In this document: one piece after another, positions 46,451 through 59,546 of the stretch
Position numbering within the stretch: the first letter of the stretch is position 1
How the letters are laid out: each line of letters starts with the position of its first letter
NCBI RefSeq assembly: GCF_009727055.1
Contig: NC_052357.1
Span: forward strand, 3,774,334-3,838,333
Direction: 5' to 3'
Length of the DNA: 64,000 bases
From: Benincasa hispida
Taxonomy: Eukaryota; Streptophyta; Magnoliopsida; Cucurbitales; Cucurbitaceae
The notes under the pieces: generated by a model
Told to the model about the DNA's origin: nothing
Databases searched by the model: none
What the model saw: only the letters and a program-made list of their open reading frames with translations
Translations under genes and position numbers: made by a program

Positions 46451-48207
46451 ATTGTTAGAGTTAGCAAGCAATTAGCGAAAACAATTTGGATCTTAAGCAC
46501 TCTAATTCCATCAATTTTAGCAATTAAGCAAGCATGTTCAAGGATAAGAAATAGGGTCGTTTCTGAAAACTAACATTTGAAGAACTCTTCAATCTTCGAA
46601 TTCTGCTTGAATCTTCAGTCCAAATTGTTGTAGACCACCACTTAATCTTTCCTATTATTCTCTAGGATCTTAGGTTGGATTGAAGGGAAATCTAATGGAG
46701 AAAAGTTGGTTTTCTACCGAAGTTGAAGAACTCTTCTTCAATTCATTTTCAGCCAATTTTTTTTCATTTCATCTCCTTCTTCCCGGTACAAGTTGACTCA
46801 ATTTTGTTGAGGTCTCTCATACAATCTAATTGAATCCAATTTTGACGGCAAGTAGGTCAATATTAAAGTGGAAATTGAGTGTTCAAAGTGGGGTAAACCC
46901 ACTTTTAGTTGTTTTTCATTTTTAAATTGATTTTAAATAAAAATCAATTTCCAATTTTGAAACATAATTTTCAAAATTAAAAATAAAAATGAAAACAATT
47001 AAAAATAATTTTATAAAATATCAATTCTATAATTAATATTAAGTAAAATTGATTAATTTTAAACAAAATTAATTCTATAATTAATTTCAAATAAAATTAA
47101 TTTTTAATAATTAATTAAAATAATTTAATATCAAATATTAAATATATCACACTAATTTTAAAATCATGAATCTCTATTTATGTAATTAATATTTAAATCA
47201 AATTTAAAAATTATTCAATTCTCCAATATCATTTAATTTGATAATTAAACGTGTAATTATGTCGTATATAATTATTGATTCTCTTATTTTGAATTTGAAC
47301 GTTTCAAGTTTACTCATCACTCTATTCTAAGGTTTAATCCGTTTGTGAGTTAGTAAGGAGACCTAATGGACCTAGATCATGGTTCCAACAATTCAAGATT
47401 AATTGGCTAAACTCTTTAAACCAAATTAATCAACATTTGTTAACTATCGGGTCACTCCACTAATGTCTAGTAGTGGGTCATTTGATTTAACCATAATTAG
47501 TAAGTCGACTAGGTGAAAATCTATATTACCCTCGAGATTACATATTGCTTCTTAAGTTAGACGATCACCAAACCAAGGCCTCTCGGGCGAGGGTGGGGCC
47601 CTTTGTTCAAGACCGGAAGTCAGTACTTAAGTAACAACCTTTCTACTATCTCGTAGGAATGATTTCCATCTTGCACCCTATGTCCCTAGCTATCTACCCA
47701 GTCTTACCCCTAAAATGGGAGACTTATTGAGCCAATCCTCATCCATACAAATCTAATCTAAGGATAATCCCAAATAAACAGGAGTTCATAGTTAGCGGGA
47801 TTAAGATCAAGTTACCTAAGTCATCGCTTTGAAATAGTCAGTCTTAAACCGTAAACAACGTTATAAAGCAAGGAGTGACTTTATTTTTTGGTCTGGTTTT
47901 ATACAAACTCTTTGCATATGATGCCTCCACTCGCATGTCTCATATGAATAATTAAAGATCACATAGTTTGTACTAAATACAAAGTGGGCCGCATCTGATA
48001 GTGTTTCCAAAATAAGGTTCCCAGCCTTATCCATATACTATAGACGGTTATCTACTCATGTAATAGCCATGGATCTTAGTTTATTGGATTCAGTGCAATC
48101 ATATTTAATAATAATTTTATTGAATAAAAACTCAATAACCTTTTTTATTGCAAATAGAATATGTTTAATTTTACAAACTGAAAGTTTTAGGACATATAAC
48201 CCAACAA
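46451..48207 (-). repeat. Long-LTR family, antisense copy C
   Basis: On the plus strand the copy begins TGTTAGAGTTAGC and ends ATAACCCAACA, so in its own orientation it runs from TGTTGGGTTATATG to CTCTAACA. It is the most complete copy of the family here, about 1.76 kb, without coding capacity. Landmarks shared with copies A and B are CTCCACTAATG, GTTCAAGACCGG and the ACATTTGAAGAAC block. No 5-bp duplication was found (AGGAT versus AACTT), so it may be part of a larger rearranged element. Confidence 0.6.
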
Positions 48208-49247
48208 ACTTTTACTTGGACTAAAACTCTAGTGAGTTAACATATATACAAATATATACAATGTTGAGTATGAGAGAATAAATACAATAAACTAGGCATC
48301 AGATACCCACTAATTAGGATCAGGTTCGTTTTTACTCTCGAAAAAAGAACGTCGTAGCGATTCGACTCTAAGTCGTGGAAAAAACGAGTTCGTAATTATA
48401 TACCCAAGAGGAGCTTGGAAAGTGGATGGAGGCCAGTTGGGGCCAAACCATTATAAAATTACCGGTGTCAATTTCTCTATCCCTATACTACTTTAATTTT
48501 GTAATTAATATGGTATTATTGTTTATTACATTAAATTAATTGCAATATTTGTTCTTTAAATTAATGGTTCATATTGATTTGTTTTGATTGGTAGTTTTAA
48601 ATTTTCTATATTCACTACCAATATTTTTATTAAAATTAAATAGGGTGCTTTAAAGTAGTGATTATTATTTTCTTGTTTAATTCAAAGTGAAATTATTTTC
48701 ATGAATTTATAGTTTAAATTACTTAGGACCTAAAATAGTATTATTCATTTACTTATATTAACAAAAAAAAAAATCATTAATTTTAATAAATCTTGTTCAA
48801 CCCCTATAAGATTGTCATACCAATCTAACAATATCTCCATTTATATAATCAAACGATATTGTTATTTTGTTATTAAGTATTTGTATTGAGGTTTAGGAAA
48901 CTTGCTATAGTGATCTTAATTCGTATATAAGTTATTTTAAAGTACTTTTAAAATAAATGATTTTTATAAAAGTACTTTAATATCAAATTACTTCTTAGAG
49001 TGTGTGTTTGTCATTTTTATTATTATTATTATGAAAACACATGAGTGTGTAGAAGATAATTTGTTAAAGGACTTTTTATTCATATTTAGATTTTATCGAA
49101 AAAGTCTTGTCGACATAATAAAAAGTTTTTTAACCTTGAAAAAGAAGACGCTAACATGTCTCCTAGTCTTATATTATCTAAACATAGATTCATGAAGAGA
49201 TCTACACTTACATAAAAATTGAAACGTTCAAGAAAAAAAAACTTTTA
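48208..49247. other. Unassigned sequence
   Basis: About 48328-48385 resembles 46385-46445 (both contain a CGATT, GACTCT/GATTCT and GTGGAAA/ATGGAAA order) with many C-to-T type differences. The rest is AT-rich without a gene. Confidence 0.35.
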
Positions 49248-49600
49248 ATGTAGGAAAAAATATTTATTTGATCTCTAAGTTTTAAACTTAATTTTCATTT
49301 AATTTTTAGGTTTTAAAATGTTACATATTTAATCCTTAAATTTTGAGTTTTATTTTAATTTAGTTTTATAAATTTTAAAATGCTAAAATTTTATCAAACA
49401 TTAGAGTTTTGCTTCAATTTGATTATGTTTCAAAATTTACACTTTTAACTTCGATTTTTCATTAAATACTCTTTGGAGTTGAGGTTAAAAATATAAAATC
49501 TTGAAACTCAATGATCAAATTGAAACAAACCTAAAATCTCATGGTAAAATTGTAATATTTTGAAATTTAGAGACTAAATATGTAATATTTTAAAAGAAAA
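49248..49600. mobile_element. MITE-like inverted-repeat element
   Basis: TTTGATCTCTAAGTTTTAAA on the left recurs inverted on the right (TTTAGAGACTAAATATG), and TTTTAAAATGTTACATATTT on the left pairs with AAATATGTAATATTTTAAAA on the right. No coding capacity. Confidence 0.5.
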
Positions 49601-49639
49601 ATTTTCGTAGATAAAAAAAATGTCAAACTATTTGTAAAA

Positions 49640-49790
49640 ATAATAATAAAAAAAATTAATAGGCATTAACAGACTTCTATCAATTCCAATCACTAATAGA
49701 ATAAATTTTTATTAATTTCTATAAAAAAGAATTAAAATTTTACTATTTTATATAAATAATTTTTCTAATATTTCTATTTTTGAAAATTTC
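49640..49790. mobile_element. GATAGA-type MITE remnant
   Basis: Core AACAGACTTCTATCAATTCC and ATCACTAATAGAAT with the arm TTTTATATAAATAATTTTTC. Diverged copy. Confidence 0.45.
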
Positions 49791-50294
49791 CCACTTTAAA
49801 ATATGGATCGAGAACTTTAGAAAATCTAAACATTAATTACACAATAAATATTGAAAAGACAAGAACAATATAAATGAGTAAAGTTTTAAGGACAAAAAAA
49901 ATTAAATTTATTTAAAAGATGGAACTTTTTTACTTCAACTTTTCTACTTCTTGTCTGTTGTAGGGAATTGCACAAGGTTTTCAAACCCTTTTTTCCTTTA
50001 ATTTTCTTTCATTTCTTTCTTTCTTTTTTTTTTTTGTTTTCTTTTCAATTCTAGTCTTGTAGACATTGGATAGTAAAATATTTCACTTTTTTTCTTTTTA
50101 ATTCATTAATTCCTTCAAAGTCACAATAGTGGGTCTATCCATATCTCAAATGATAAATTTACAATTGTTAAATTTTCTTTTTTATTTTTTAATATCTAGT
50201 AAATTATTTATTTAAACACAAAATGAATGGTGGGGGTTGAATTGGACACCCTACTATCATTTGATATATTTTCTTATTTTTTATATTATTTTAA

Positions 50295-50325
<31 letters not shown>

Positions 50326-50795
50326 TTTCTTTTTGAGAGGGGAGGAAAAAGAAGTCAAAAGGGGATATTATTTTTTTGTTTCTCTTTTGAGGTTGTTAAA
50401 GAAAATAATTCTAACCACTCCCACCTCCTGCCAAAGTTAATAATGGGAATATTATATACATATTTAAAGGGAAATGGTTCCCAATAATCCATTCTTGTCC
50501 ATCTGATGGACATCAAACTTCAATTTTACACTCACCTTTTCATATAAAATATACTTTTTTTCTTTTTTACAATATTAAACTAATTGACAAAATTTTTTTA
50601 AATTGCCATCTCTAAAAATTACCCCACTCATTAAATTTTAATATTATGATGTCATATCAATTTGGGAACACGACTGATCTAACTTCATGGTCGAGAACAT
50701 ATATCAAAACTACTTTTATATATGATTATTATTTATTATTTTTAAGACTATAAATTCTATGTAATTTCATGTACTAAGTAGCAAGATTTTTGTTA

Positions 50796-50966
50796 GGGTC
50801 GTTTTCAAATATAGAAAAATGATCCAACTTATTTATAAATATAACAAAATGTTACTGTCTATCAGTGATAGATACTAATAGACATCTATCGATTTTTATC
50901 ACTATCACACATTTTGCTATATTTGAAAAATATTTTCAACATTTTTATCATTTAAAAAAATTGCCC
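50796..50966. mobile_element. GATAGA-core MITE, best-preserved copy of family 1
   Basis: Left arm TTTTCAAATATAGAAAAATG and TATAACAAAATGTTACTG, core GTCTATCAGTGATAGATAC, right arm CATTTTGCTATATTTGAAAA. The arms are imperfect inverted repeats. No coding capacity. Confidence 0.65.
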
Positions 50967-52377
50967 TTTTAATTATATATATTATTTGTATATTTAAAAT
51001 AATCTTATCAAAGCAGGTTGATTCTATTTAAAAGGAATTTATTGGGTTTTTTTAGTTCAATATAGGTGGATTGATCAAACTCTTTTAGTTGATACACACT
51101 TTATGCTAGTTAATTTATGTTCAACAAATATTGAAGTTATGTATAGCTTTTATATATATCTTTTATTATTATCCATACAAGTGAAGTATCAAACAAAGTA
51201 AAGCTATTGATTTAGAGTCAAAGTGAACTTAGCTCGATAATACTTAGTATATACATTTTTTTTCTATTGAATGGAAGGCTAGTGACTGAAATATCAGAAT
51301 GAAAATGACTAGTAATGGGCCTAACGTAGGCCCAACAAAACGAACCATAGTTATGGGCCGAAAGTAAACTCAAATTGATCAACATTGCACAAATAAATCC
51401 ATAATTATTATTATTATTTATTTTTTGGAAAGACAAAAATTAAAAAAGATTACATTTGTAGTTAAAAGTTTTTTCCCCCTCCTTTTTATTTTAAATCTAA
51501 CATTACAATTATAAGGTAGAGGTGTAAATTCAAACTTTGACCAATAAAAGAAAAGTTAGAATATCTTGACATTCAACTTAGTTAAAGAATATACATGTTA
51601 AAATTTTGTTGGCTTAAAAATAATTTTACTTAAAAAACTTTGTGTTTTCCAATTATAGTCCAATATTATTTTAATTTAAATTGTTTAAAATATACCAAAA
51701 AAAAAAAAAAAATTGGAAGATGAGAGTTTTAACCTTTTAGAATGGCATCTAGAAAGAAGGGTTTGAATCCTATCCTCAAGGAGGTTCCAAATTCCATTTC
51801 CCACAAAATAAATTTTTTAAAAGTGTTCCTTTTCTAAAGAGGCTTTCTTTCTTTCTTAACTTTTAAAAATTCTTGCCCATTCTTTTCTTTTCTTTTCAAT
51901 TAAGTGCACTTTGATGTGTAATTTTAAATATGGTTGATTTAGTTAAAATATCATTAACTTTTTTAAAAAAAAAAAAAAATTGTGGGCTTGGTCTAAATTT
52001 TAATTCATACTGAACAATATATATATATAAAAGTTCAATAACATATGAAGATGAATATTCAAATTTATGACTTTTAAATTGAAGATGAAATGTCTTAATT
52101 AGTTGAGTTATATTTAACATATAACAAAATAAGTCAAATTCTCAAAATCCATTTCAAATTAAATATGAAGGTCATTCTTTTCAAGTTTAAATAAGAATTT
52201 AATGTTGAAGTATCATTCTAGTTCTTACTTTTATAATTTCTTTTATGGTAGTGATTATCTTTGAATTTCAAAAGTTTTTTTAAAAGGAATTTCAAAAGTT
52301 AAATCTCATGTTCAAATCAATAAAAATATATATATACATGTATGAACTTGAAGTCATTTTTTATACGAATCAATCCA

Positions 52378-52421
<44 letters not shown>

Positions 52422-53189
52422 GCCTCTTTCCAAAGAAATTAGCCGCATAGACTATATTTGAAAATTAAAAATATATAAAATAAGTTTCAAAGTAGAACAA
52501 GTAAAATTGTATTTAACCCAAAAGTGTGATTATATTCATAGGTTTACTTTTGTTTTTTGCTTTATTTTTTTTTTATTTTTTGTTTGTATTAGAATATGGT
52601 AAAGGGGAATTGAATCTCAAATTGATTAGTACATGTTTTATATAAGTAGATAATACATACTTTCGGCAAGTAGAACTAGACTCAATTTAACATAAATGTA
52701 CTCGTGTTAAAGGTAAATTGACCAGAGAGAAGGGCTAAAATGGGTTTTCATAAAGATTTTAGTAGGGGAAGAAAGTTTGTGCAAGCATTTGTCACATCAC
52801 AAAAACTTCATGAAAATTTAATATTATTACTTAATTTTTGGAATATATCAAAATTTATTCAATAACTTAAAAAAAAAAAAAAACAAATTTCAACAACTAT
52901 TTTACATCAACCTTTGGCAAACTTAGTTAATAATCAAAAGTAAATAGTAAGAGTAATTTGTACAAATGCCTAAATGAAATTTGATCCCACTTTTATATAA
53001 GGGTGTTTGTGATCTTGAGTTGAGTTATGAAGTTTGAAGTTAATATGATGGAGTTAGAAAATATATGTTTGAAGTGTAAAGTTGTAAGATAGAAGTTCTC
53101 GATAAATATACAAACTTCAATAATAAACACTAAGGTCACGTTTATCAATCCGTAATAAAAAAAAATGGTGCAATCATAATGGAATTCCA
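50967..53189. other. AT-rich spacer
   Basis: No gene recognised. A TA microsatellite lies at 52383-52418, and shorter ones near 50298 and 52019. About 53001-53150 begins GGGTGTTTGTGATCTTGAG, possibly the end of another small element. Confidence 0.4.
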
Positions 53190-53345
53190 CTGTGATGTGA
53201 ATTCAACCATTGAACCATTGCATGTACCCGAAGGAGTAATTACAAGAAGCAAGATAAAGACGATTCAAGAGGCATTCACACTACATTTCTAAAAGCTAGA
53301 AAATTCACAAGAAGTAACAAATAATTTTGAGCCCAAATTCATATA
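53190..53345 (+). pseudogene. Ty3/Gypsy polyprotein C-terminal remnant
   Basis: A plus-strand frame reads PEGVITRSKIKTIQEAF and later SQEVTNNFEPKF. The G-x-x-TRSK-x-K-x-I/LQ order is typical of the C-terminus of plant Gypsy polyproteins. One in-frame stop is present and nothing upstream is preserved. Confidence 0.55.
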
Positions 53346-53860
53346 TAAATGTTAGTTTGATGAGTAAAAAAGAGAATAACATGAAGATGGTATGAGAAAA
53401 GTCTTATAGTATGGAAGATGACACGATGGACAAAAAAATATGCAGACTTTGTGAAGAAAATGTTGTCATATGTGCACTACACGAGAAAATGTGATGTCAA
53501 ATCTTGTCAAATGTGAAAAATCAATCTTGTTGCCTTCTAAAGGAGTTATTTAAGACAATTTGGAGACTTTATACATTTTTAGTTATGCATTTTGACTTAT
53601 TAATTAGTATGCATTAAGTTTTAAGTTCCTAGATCTTATTTTCTACAATTTGCAATTAATTGTATTTGAATAACTTTTGAGTTCTTGGTCATATCCATGA
53701 CCATTTGGTCTTTAAATGGCTTGTAATGCTCTTCAAAATTCAGATTATCAATATCAAAAAGTTTGTGCTTATTTAACCCCTTTGGTGTTGTCTTTTCCTT
53801 CAAATATGAAAAAATAATAGGATGACTCCCCACTCAAAATACGAATGTTAAACAAAAAGC
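53346..53860. other. Probable Gypsy LTR remnant, unassigned
   Basis: Sequence after the Gypsy tail, probably its 3' untranslated region and LTR, but no boundary was identified. The minus-strand frame at 53636-53833 is uncharacterised and likely fortuitous. Confidence 0.3.
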
Positions 53861-54400
53861 CTGACAAGTACTGTAACAATAAGAATACTAATAGCAAGTA
53901 AACAAGTAAAGGTACACAGAACTTGGTTACCAGTTAGGTGATAATTCACCTACGTCTAAGGGGTAATGTGCCTAGGAAAGATAATCCACACGTATTAAAG
54001 AGTTAAGCATTTTACAATGTAGTACTTATCTGTAATACACAATCACTACAGTGACTCACGTAGAGCTCAACTCACTAATCACCTAGGCTCCCCTAGATGT
54101 GAAACTCTCTCTCAAGTGTACTTAGGCTCCCCCTAAGTTTTATAATATTAGTATTAAACACTTTGGCTTCCAACAGTTTATGGCACTCCTCTCACTGGGA
54201 TATCTTCCCTTTAGTTAGCGAACTCCCTTCACTGGTGAATCTTAGAATCCTCCTAGTATGGAGAACTCCTTCTTTGAAAATGAGTTTTAGGCTCCCCCTA
54301 AGATGTAAAGTCCCTTCTCTGGCAGGAATGACGTGGACTCCCCCTAAGACCGTGATTTACTTCAAAGTGTTGCAGTTCAGCGGACGAAGAACTTGCATAG
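53861..54400 (-). repeat. Antisense Copia LTR, distal part
   Basis: Together with 60310-60778 this forms one LTR, on the minus strand, split by the Copia element at 54406-60304. It contains repeated phrases of GGCTCCCCCTAAG (for example 54126-54138 and 54291-54303). The distal end is not defined. Confidence 0.5.
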
Positions 54401-54405
54401 TGGAA
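54401..54405. other. Target duplication of Copia element, left
   Basis: TGGAA, identical to 60305-60309 on the other side. Confidence 0.9.
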
Positions 54406-55200
54406 TGTTGGGTGAAAATTTATCTTTCAAAACAAAGAGAGAACCAAATTTTTTGGTTGGAGAATCCCACATTGGAAAATTTGGTGTTAGAAGTCTCCTT
54501 TATGTACTCTAACCTTGTGTTTTGGGTTTGGGCCGCAAGAGGTACCCATGTTTTGGAGGGAGTGAGAAGATAGACCAATGTGGGTTCGGTGGACATCCCA
54601 TACGTGTGTCGTCGTCCGTCCAAACGCGGCGCGGCGCTCGTGTATGCGATGATTATTTTTAATAAAAAATATTATTTATTATTATTATTATTATTTAACC
54701 GAAAAAAGGAGGAAATGGTCCGTTCACTCTGTTCCTTTCGTTCGCCCATCCATAACGTCTACGCACGTTTTGCTCCCTATCGTTGCCCATCCGTAATGTC
54801 CGCACACGTTTCGCTCCCTATCGTTCGATGCTGAAGGCCTATAAAAGGCAAGGCCTTCAGCAGTTCGTAACACACAAAATTCATTTTCTTAATTCCCCTC
54901 TTCATTTTCCTCTTCTCCTCCATCTTAGGCTTCCGAGCAGTGAGTTTAGAAAGGGTGTACGTTCCGATCGGTAATTGGTGCATTTCTGATCAGTCTTCAT
55001 TTGGTTGTTTTATCCTGGGACGACGTGACAATTTTCAGACCTGCTTACACACTTGGCAGAGCCGTGAAACGTCTTAAAGAGAGCGAGCTCCTCGACACAG
55101 CCTATAACGAGTTTCTGTTTTGCAGGTTTTGCTCTTCGCTTGATTGTTTGGCATTGACGGTTTAACAGTTCGTCGTTTGAGGGCCCTGTCGTTTCCAACA
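54406..55200 (+). repeat. 5' LTR of the Copia element
   Basis: 795 bp, TG...CA ends. Its U3 region carries two tandem 41-42 bp units (54739-54821), each with GCCCATCCRTAA and GCWCGTTTYGCTCCCTAT-type segments. It has about 60 bp after TTGGTTGGAGAATC that the 3' LTR lacks. Confidence 0.93.
54840..54846 (+). promoter_or_regulatory. TATA box in the 5' LTR
   Basis: TATAAAA within GGCCTATAAAAGGC, just downstream of the tandem U3 units. The same box is present in the 3' LTR at 59944-59950. Transcription would start about 30 bp downstream. Confidence 0.7.
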
Positions 55201-55225
55201 ATTTTAAGACGTTTCCACATCATCA

Positions 55226-58200
55226 ATGGCCCTCAGTAGCAACAATGAGATATCTTACCTCAACCGTCCATTCCGGTTCGAAGGAGCGAACTTCAAGCGG
55301 TGGAAGCAAAAGATGTTGTTCTTTCTCACCGTCAAGAAAGTTGTCGAAGCTTGTACCAGCGCTAAGTCAATCGTCCCTTTAGAAGAACCAACTGAAAACA
55401 GATAAAAAGTTGTTAACTAGGAGAACTGGGAGGAGAAAGATTTTCTATGTAAGAATTTCATTTTAAATGGTTTGACTGATGATCTGTATGATACTACAAT
55501 ACAATGAAGACAGTGAAGGAGATCTGGGATGCCTTGCAAAAGAAGTATGATACCGAGGAGGCCGGGTCGAAGAAATATGCGGTTAACCATTATCTCAAGT
55601 TCTAGATGACGGAGGCCCAATCCAAGAAATTTAGAAGATAGCCCACGAGATAATTACTGAAGGTATGCTTCTAGACGAACAATTCCAAGTTGCTGTTATT
55701 ATTGATAAACTGTCCCCCTTGTGGAAGAACTTTAAGAACACTTTGAGGGATAAGACCAAGGAGTTCTCCTTGGAGAGTCTTATAACCCGACTAAGGATCG
55801 AGGAGGAAGCCCGGAAGCAGGACAAAAGGCAGGAGGTGAACGCAGTACCTAGGAAACCCGCCTCTGCCGTGGTAAAACCTGACAAAAAACTTAAGGGGAC
55901 ACAGAGGAAAGGTTAGAACTGTGGCTCCAGCAATCAGAACCAACAGAAAAAACAGAAGCCCTCTTCAGGAGAAACGGTACAGTACCTCTGCTTTAATTGT
56001 AATAAACTTGGGCACATGGCTAGGAACTATAGGAACAGGCATCGTTCTGCTGGTCAGGCGAACCTGACAAAAGAACCGTTAGTCACCATGATCACAGAAG
56101 TAAATGTGATCGGTGGTTGTGAAGGGTGGTGGATAGACACTGGCGCAGTGCACCATGTCTGTTACGACCTTAGTCTATTTAAAACTTATACTGAAACTAA
56201 GTATAACAATATTCTATTGGGAGATCACCACTCCACGAAAGTTGTTGGAACCGGCGAGGTGGAACTGAAGTTTACCTCTGGGAAGACCCTCACGTTGAAG
56301 AACATTCTACACACTCCGAAGATACGAAAGAATTTGGTTTCGAGCTATCTCCTCAACAAAGCAGGGTTTACTCAAACTATAGGGGCAGACTTATATACCC
56401 TTACCAGAAATAATGTATTTATAGGGAAATGGTATGCAACTGAGGAAATGTTCAAATTAAATCTAGACCTTAATAAAATGAATCTTCTGTGTATATGTTG
56501 TGTTCTATGAATATTTGGCATGCTAGACTCTGTCACGTGAATAAGAATTTAATTAGTAACATGATTAGGCTGGAAATGATACCTAAGTTATCCACGAATG
56601 ATTTTGATAAATGTGAGTATTATAGTCAGGCTAAAATTACTAAAACTTCGCATAAATCTATACTTAGGAATTCTGAGCCTCTAGATTTGATTCATTCTGA
56701 TGTCTATGAATTTGATGGCATATTGACTAAGAACAGTAAAAGATATTTCATTACTTTTATTGACGATTGCTCTGATTTTATTTTTGTATACCTGCTGAAA
56801 AACAAAAAGTGATACTTTTGATGCCTTCAAACTTTTTGTTTCTGCAATAGAGAATCAGTTTAATAGAAAAGTTAAAAGACTTCGTAGTGATAGAGGAACC
56901 GAGTACGAATCGGACATTTTAATGAATTCTTTAACTCACATGGAATAATACACGAAAAGACCACACCTTATTCTCCTGAAATGAATAGAAAAGCCGAAAG
57001 GAAAAATAGAACTTTAGCTAAGCTAGTAGTTGCTATTTTACTTAGTTTAGGAGCCGCGTCTTATTGGTGGGGTGAAATCATCCTTACCGTGTGTTATGTC
57101 CTAAATAGAATCCTGAAATCGAAAAATAAAACTTCACCTTACGAAATTCTCAAGAATAAGAAACCAAACTTGTCCTACTTTAGAACATGGGATTGTCTAG
57201 CCTTTGTAAGGATTCCTGACCCAAAAAGGAGAAAGTTGGTTAGTAGAGCTTATTAGTATGTCTTTATAAGTTATGCCTTAAATAGTAAAGCCTACAGGTT
57301 CTATGATCTAGTGAACCAAGTGATCATTGAGTCAAATGATGTCGACTTCTTTGAAGATAGGTTTCTTTTTAAATCAAAGAATAGTGGGGGCTTTAGTTCA
57401 AGATCTAATAGCTACACTATCCTCAGTAGATGCCAACCTATGGCAAGAAGCCATAAATGATGAAATGGACTCACTTGAGTCAAATAGTACTTGACACTTA
57501 GTAGATCTACCCCCAAGATATAAGGCAATAGGGTGCAAATGGATCTTAAGGAGGAAACTTAGACCTGATGGGACTATCGACAAATTTAAAGCCAGGTTAG
57601 TAGCGAAGGGCTTTAGACAGAGATAAAACGTAGATTTCTTTGATACCTTCTCCCCTGTCACTAGAATTACCTCTATCCATGCCCTGTTCTCTCTCTTTTC
57701 CCTTTATAACCTCGTAGTACATCAGATGGATGTAAAAATTGCTTTCCTAAATGGTGAACTTGAAGAAGAGATTTACATGGAACAACTTGAGGGTTTTGTT
57801 GTCCATGGTCAAGAAAATAAGGTGTGTAAATTAGACAAATCTCTCTATGAACTAAAACAAGCTCCTAAGCAATGACATGAAAAATTTGACAACCTTATCC
57901 TATCTAAAGGTTTCAAGGTCAATAAAAGTGACAAATGCATCTACCATAACTTTGATAATAACCTCTGCACTATCTTTTTTCTATATTAGATGATTTATTA
58001 ATCTTTAGGTCGAACTTGCACTCAATAATTATGTAAAATCAATATTGAGTGCGAACTTCGACGTGAAAGACTTAGGACAAGCTAGTGTAATCTTAGGCAT
58101 AAAAGTAAATAGGTCTGAAAAGGCAATTTCTTTGGATCAATCTCCCTATATAGAAAAAATTCTAAAGAAATATAATTACTTTGAGTGTAAACCGGTCTAT

Positions 58201-58935
58201 ACTCCTTATGACCCTAGTGTCAAGTTGTTCAAGAACACTGGTGACAGTGTTAATCAATCTGAGTATGCGAGCATCTTAGGCAGTCTTAGATACACTGCCG
58301 ACTACACTAGGCCTGACATAGCTTATGCTGTAGGACTACTTTGCAGGTTTATAAGCAGACCTAGTAGAAAGCATTGGAATGCTATAGAAAGAGTCATGAG
58401 ATACTTAAAGAAAACTCAAAACCTAGGATTACATTATCAAAAGTTTCCCGCTATCCTGGAAGGGTTCAGCGATGTTGATTGGAACTCTCTTTCGGTTAAT
58501 TTAAACGCTACAAGTGGTTATATCTTTAATATAGCTGGCAGAGCTGTCTCTTGGAAGTCCAAGAAACATACTATTTTAGCCCAATCTACGATGGAGTCAG
58601 AAATGATAGCACTAGCGACAGCTAGTGACGAAGCGGGTTGGCTTAGAAGTCTGCTATCAGAGATTCCCTTATGGGAAAAGCTGGTGCCGGCCATATTGAT
58701 CCATTCTGATAGTACTGTAGAAATCGCAAAAGTTCAAAACTGTTACCATAATGGAAAGAGACATCAAATACGTCGTAAACACAGTACCATTAGAGAGTTT
58801 CTCACAACTGGTGCAGTTAGAGTGGATCACATACAGATTAATGAAAATTTGGCAGATCCTTTGATGAAAGAACTAGCTAGAGAAAAGGTTTTCAGAACCT
58901 CAGAAAGGATGAGACTCATGCCTATCAAAAAATGA
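55226..58935 (+). pseudogene. Copia gag-pol pseudogene
   Basis: It starts at ATG 55226 with a gag N-terminus and meets stops within 60 codons. A zinc knuckle near 55988-56031 has lost its last cysteine (HMARNY). The protease motif WWIDTGAVHHVC is near 56129. The integrase zinc-binding region is near 56515-56640 (WHARLCHVN, with the second cysteine of its C-x2-C pair replaced by tyrosine), and its core runs to about 57250. The RT covers about 57450-57990, with [18 protein letters not shown] and a frameshift at the YxDD motif. RNase H occupies 58045-58935 as the longest open stretch (STMESEMIAL). Multiple stops and frameshifts make it non-functional. Confidence 0.9.
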
Positions 58936-59535
58936 ATCACAGTGAGGAAAACCCAACCTGTAGACTGGAGATCCCAAGAAATAGATTCAACGGGTAATAA
59001 CTGATCATGCGTTCCATGTTAAACCTGTAGACTTTAAGTTATAGAAATGGAACTCTGTGTTTGGTTTAGTGAATCATGCTAAACCAAATATAGAGTTCCA
59101 TTCCTATGACTTAAAGTCTGAGCATGATATCCTGAAGCGTAAGAAAGGTTGAACTCAATTCTTAATGAGATCTATACTTTATGACAAGTGGGGTACCCAG
59201 CTACAGAAGTACACTTGATAGACTCACCTGTGTGAATGTGGAAGTGAGGGCTGCTTCCTATGGAGTTTTTAGGCAAACTCTCTAGAGCATTCACTAAACC
59301 GGGATTCACGTGCTAGGTCTTAAAAGCACAGGCTTTCGTACTCACCCTAATGACACTCTATGTGAGATGCTGTTAGAGATAGAGTTCAAAACCAAGGGTT
59401 ACTCTAGTATATTCTGAATCATTTACACTATGTAAAGGTTCAAGTCGTAAGACACTTTTGCTTATGCACAGTGTTGTATAGATTGAAATTGCTCGATGAA
59501 AATCTTTTCTCTCTTTTCCTTTTATTTAAATTTCC

Positions 59536-59545
59536 AAGTGGGGGA
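59536..59545 (+). other. Polypurine tract of the Copia element
   Basis: AAGTGGGGGA one base before the 3' LTR. Standard position for plus-strand priming. Confidence 0.8.
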
Positions 59546-59546
59546 T

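Noticed and set aside
46451..48207. Copy C as a solo LTR with target duplication
   Set aside because: The flanking 5-mers AGGAT and AACTT do not match, so the solo-LTR interpretation is not supported.
54163..54834. Frames of 136, 67 and 84 codons
   Set aside because: They cross the LTR boundary at 54406 or lie within the LTR; shadows of LTR sequence.
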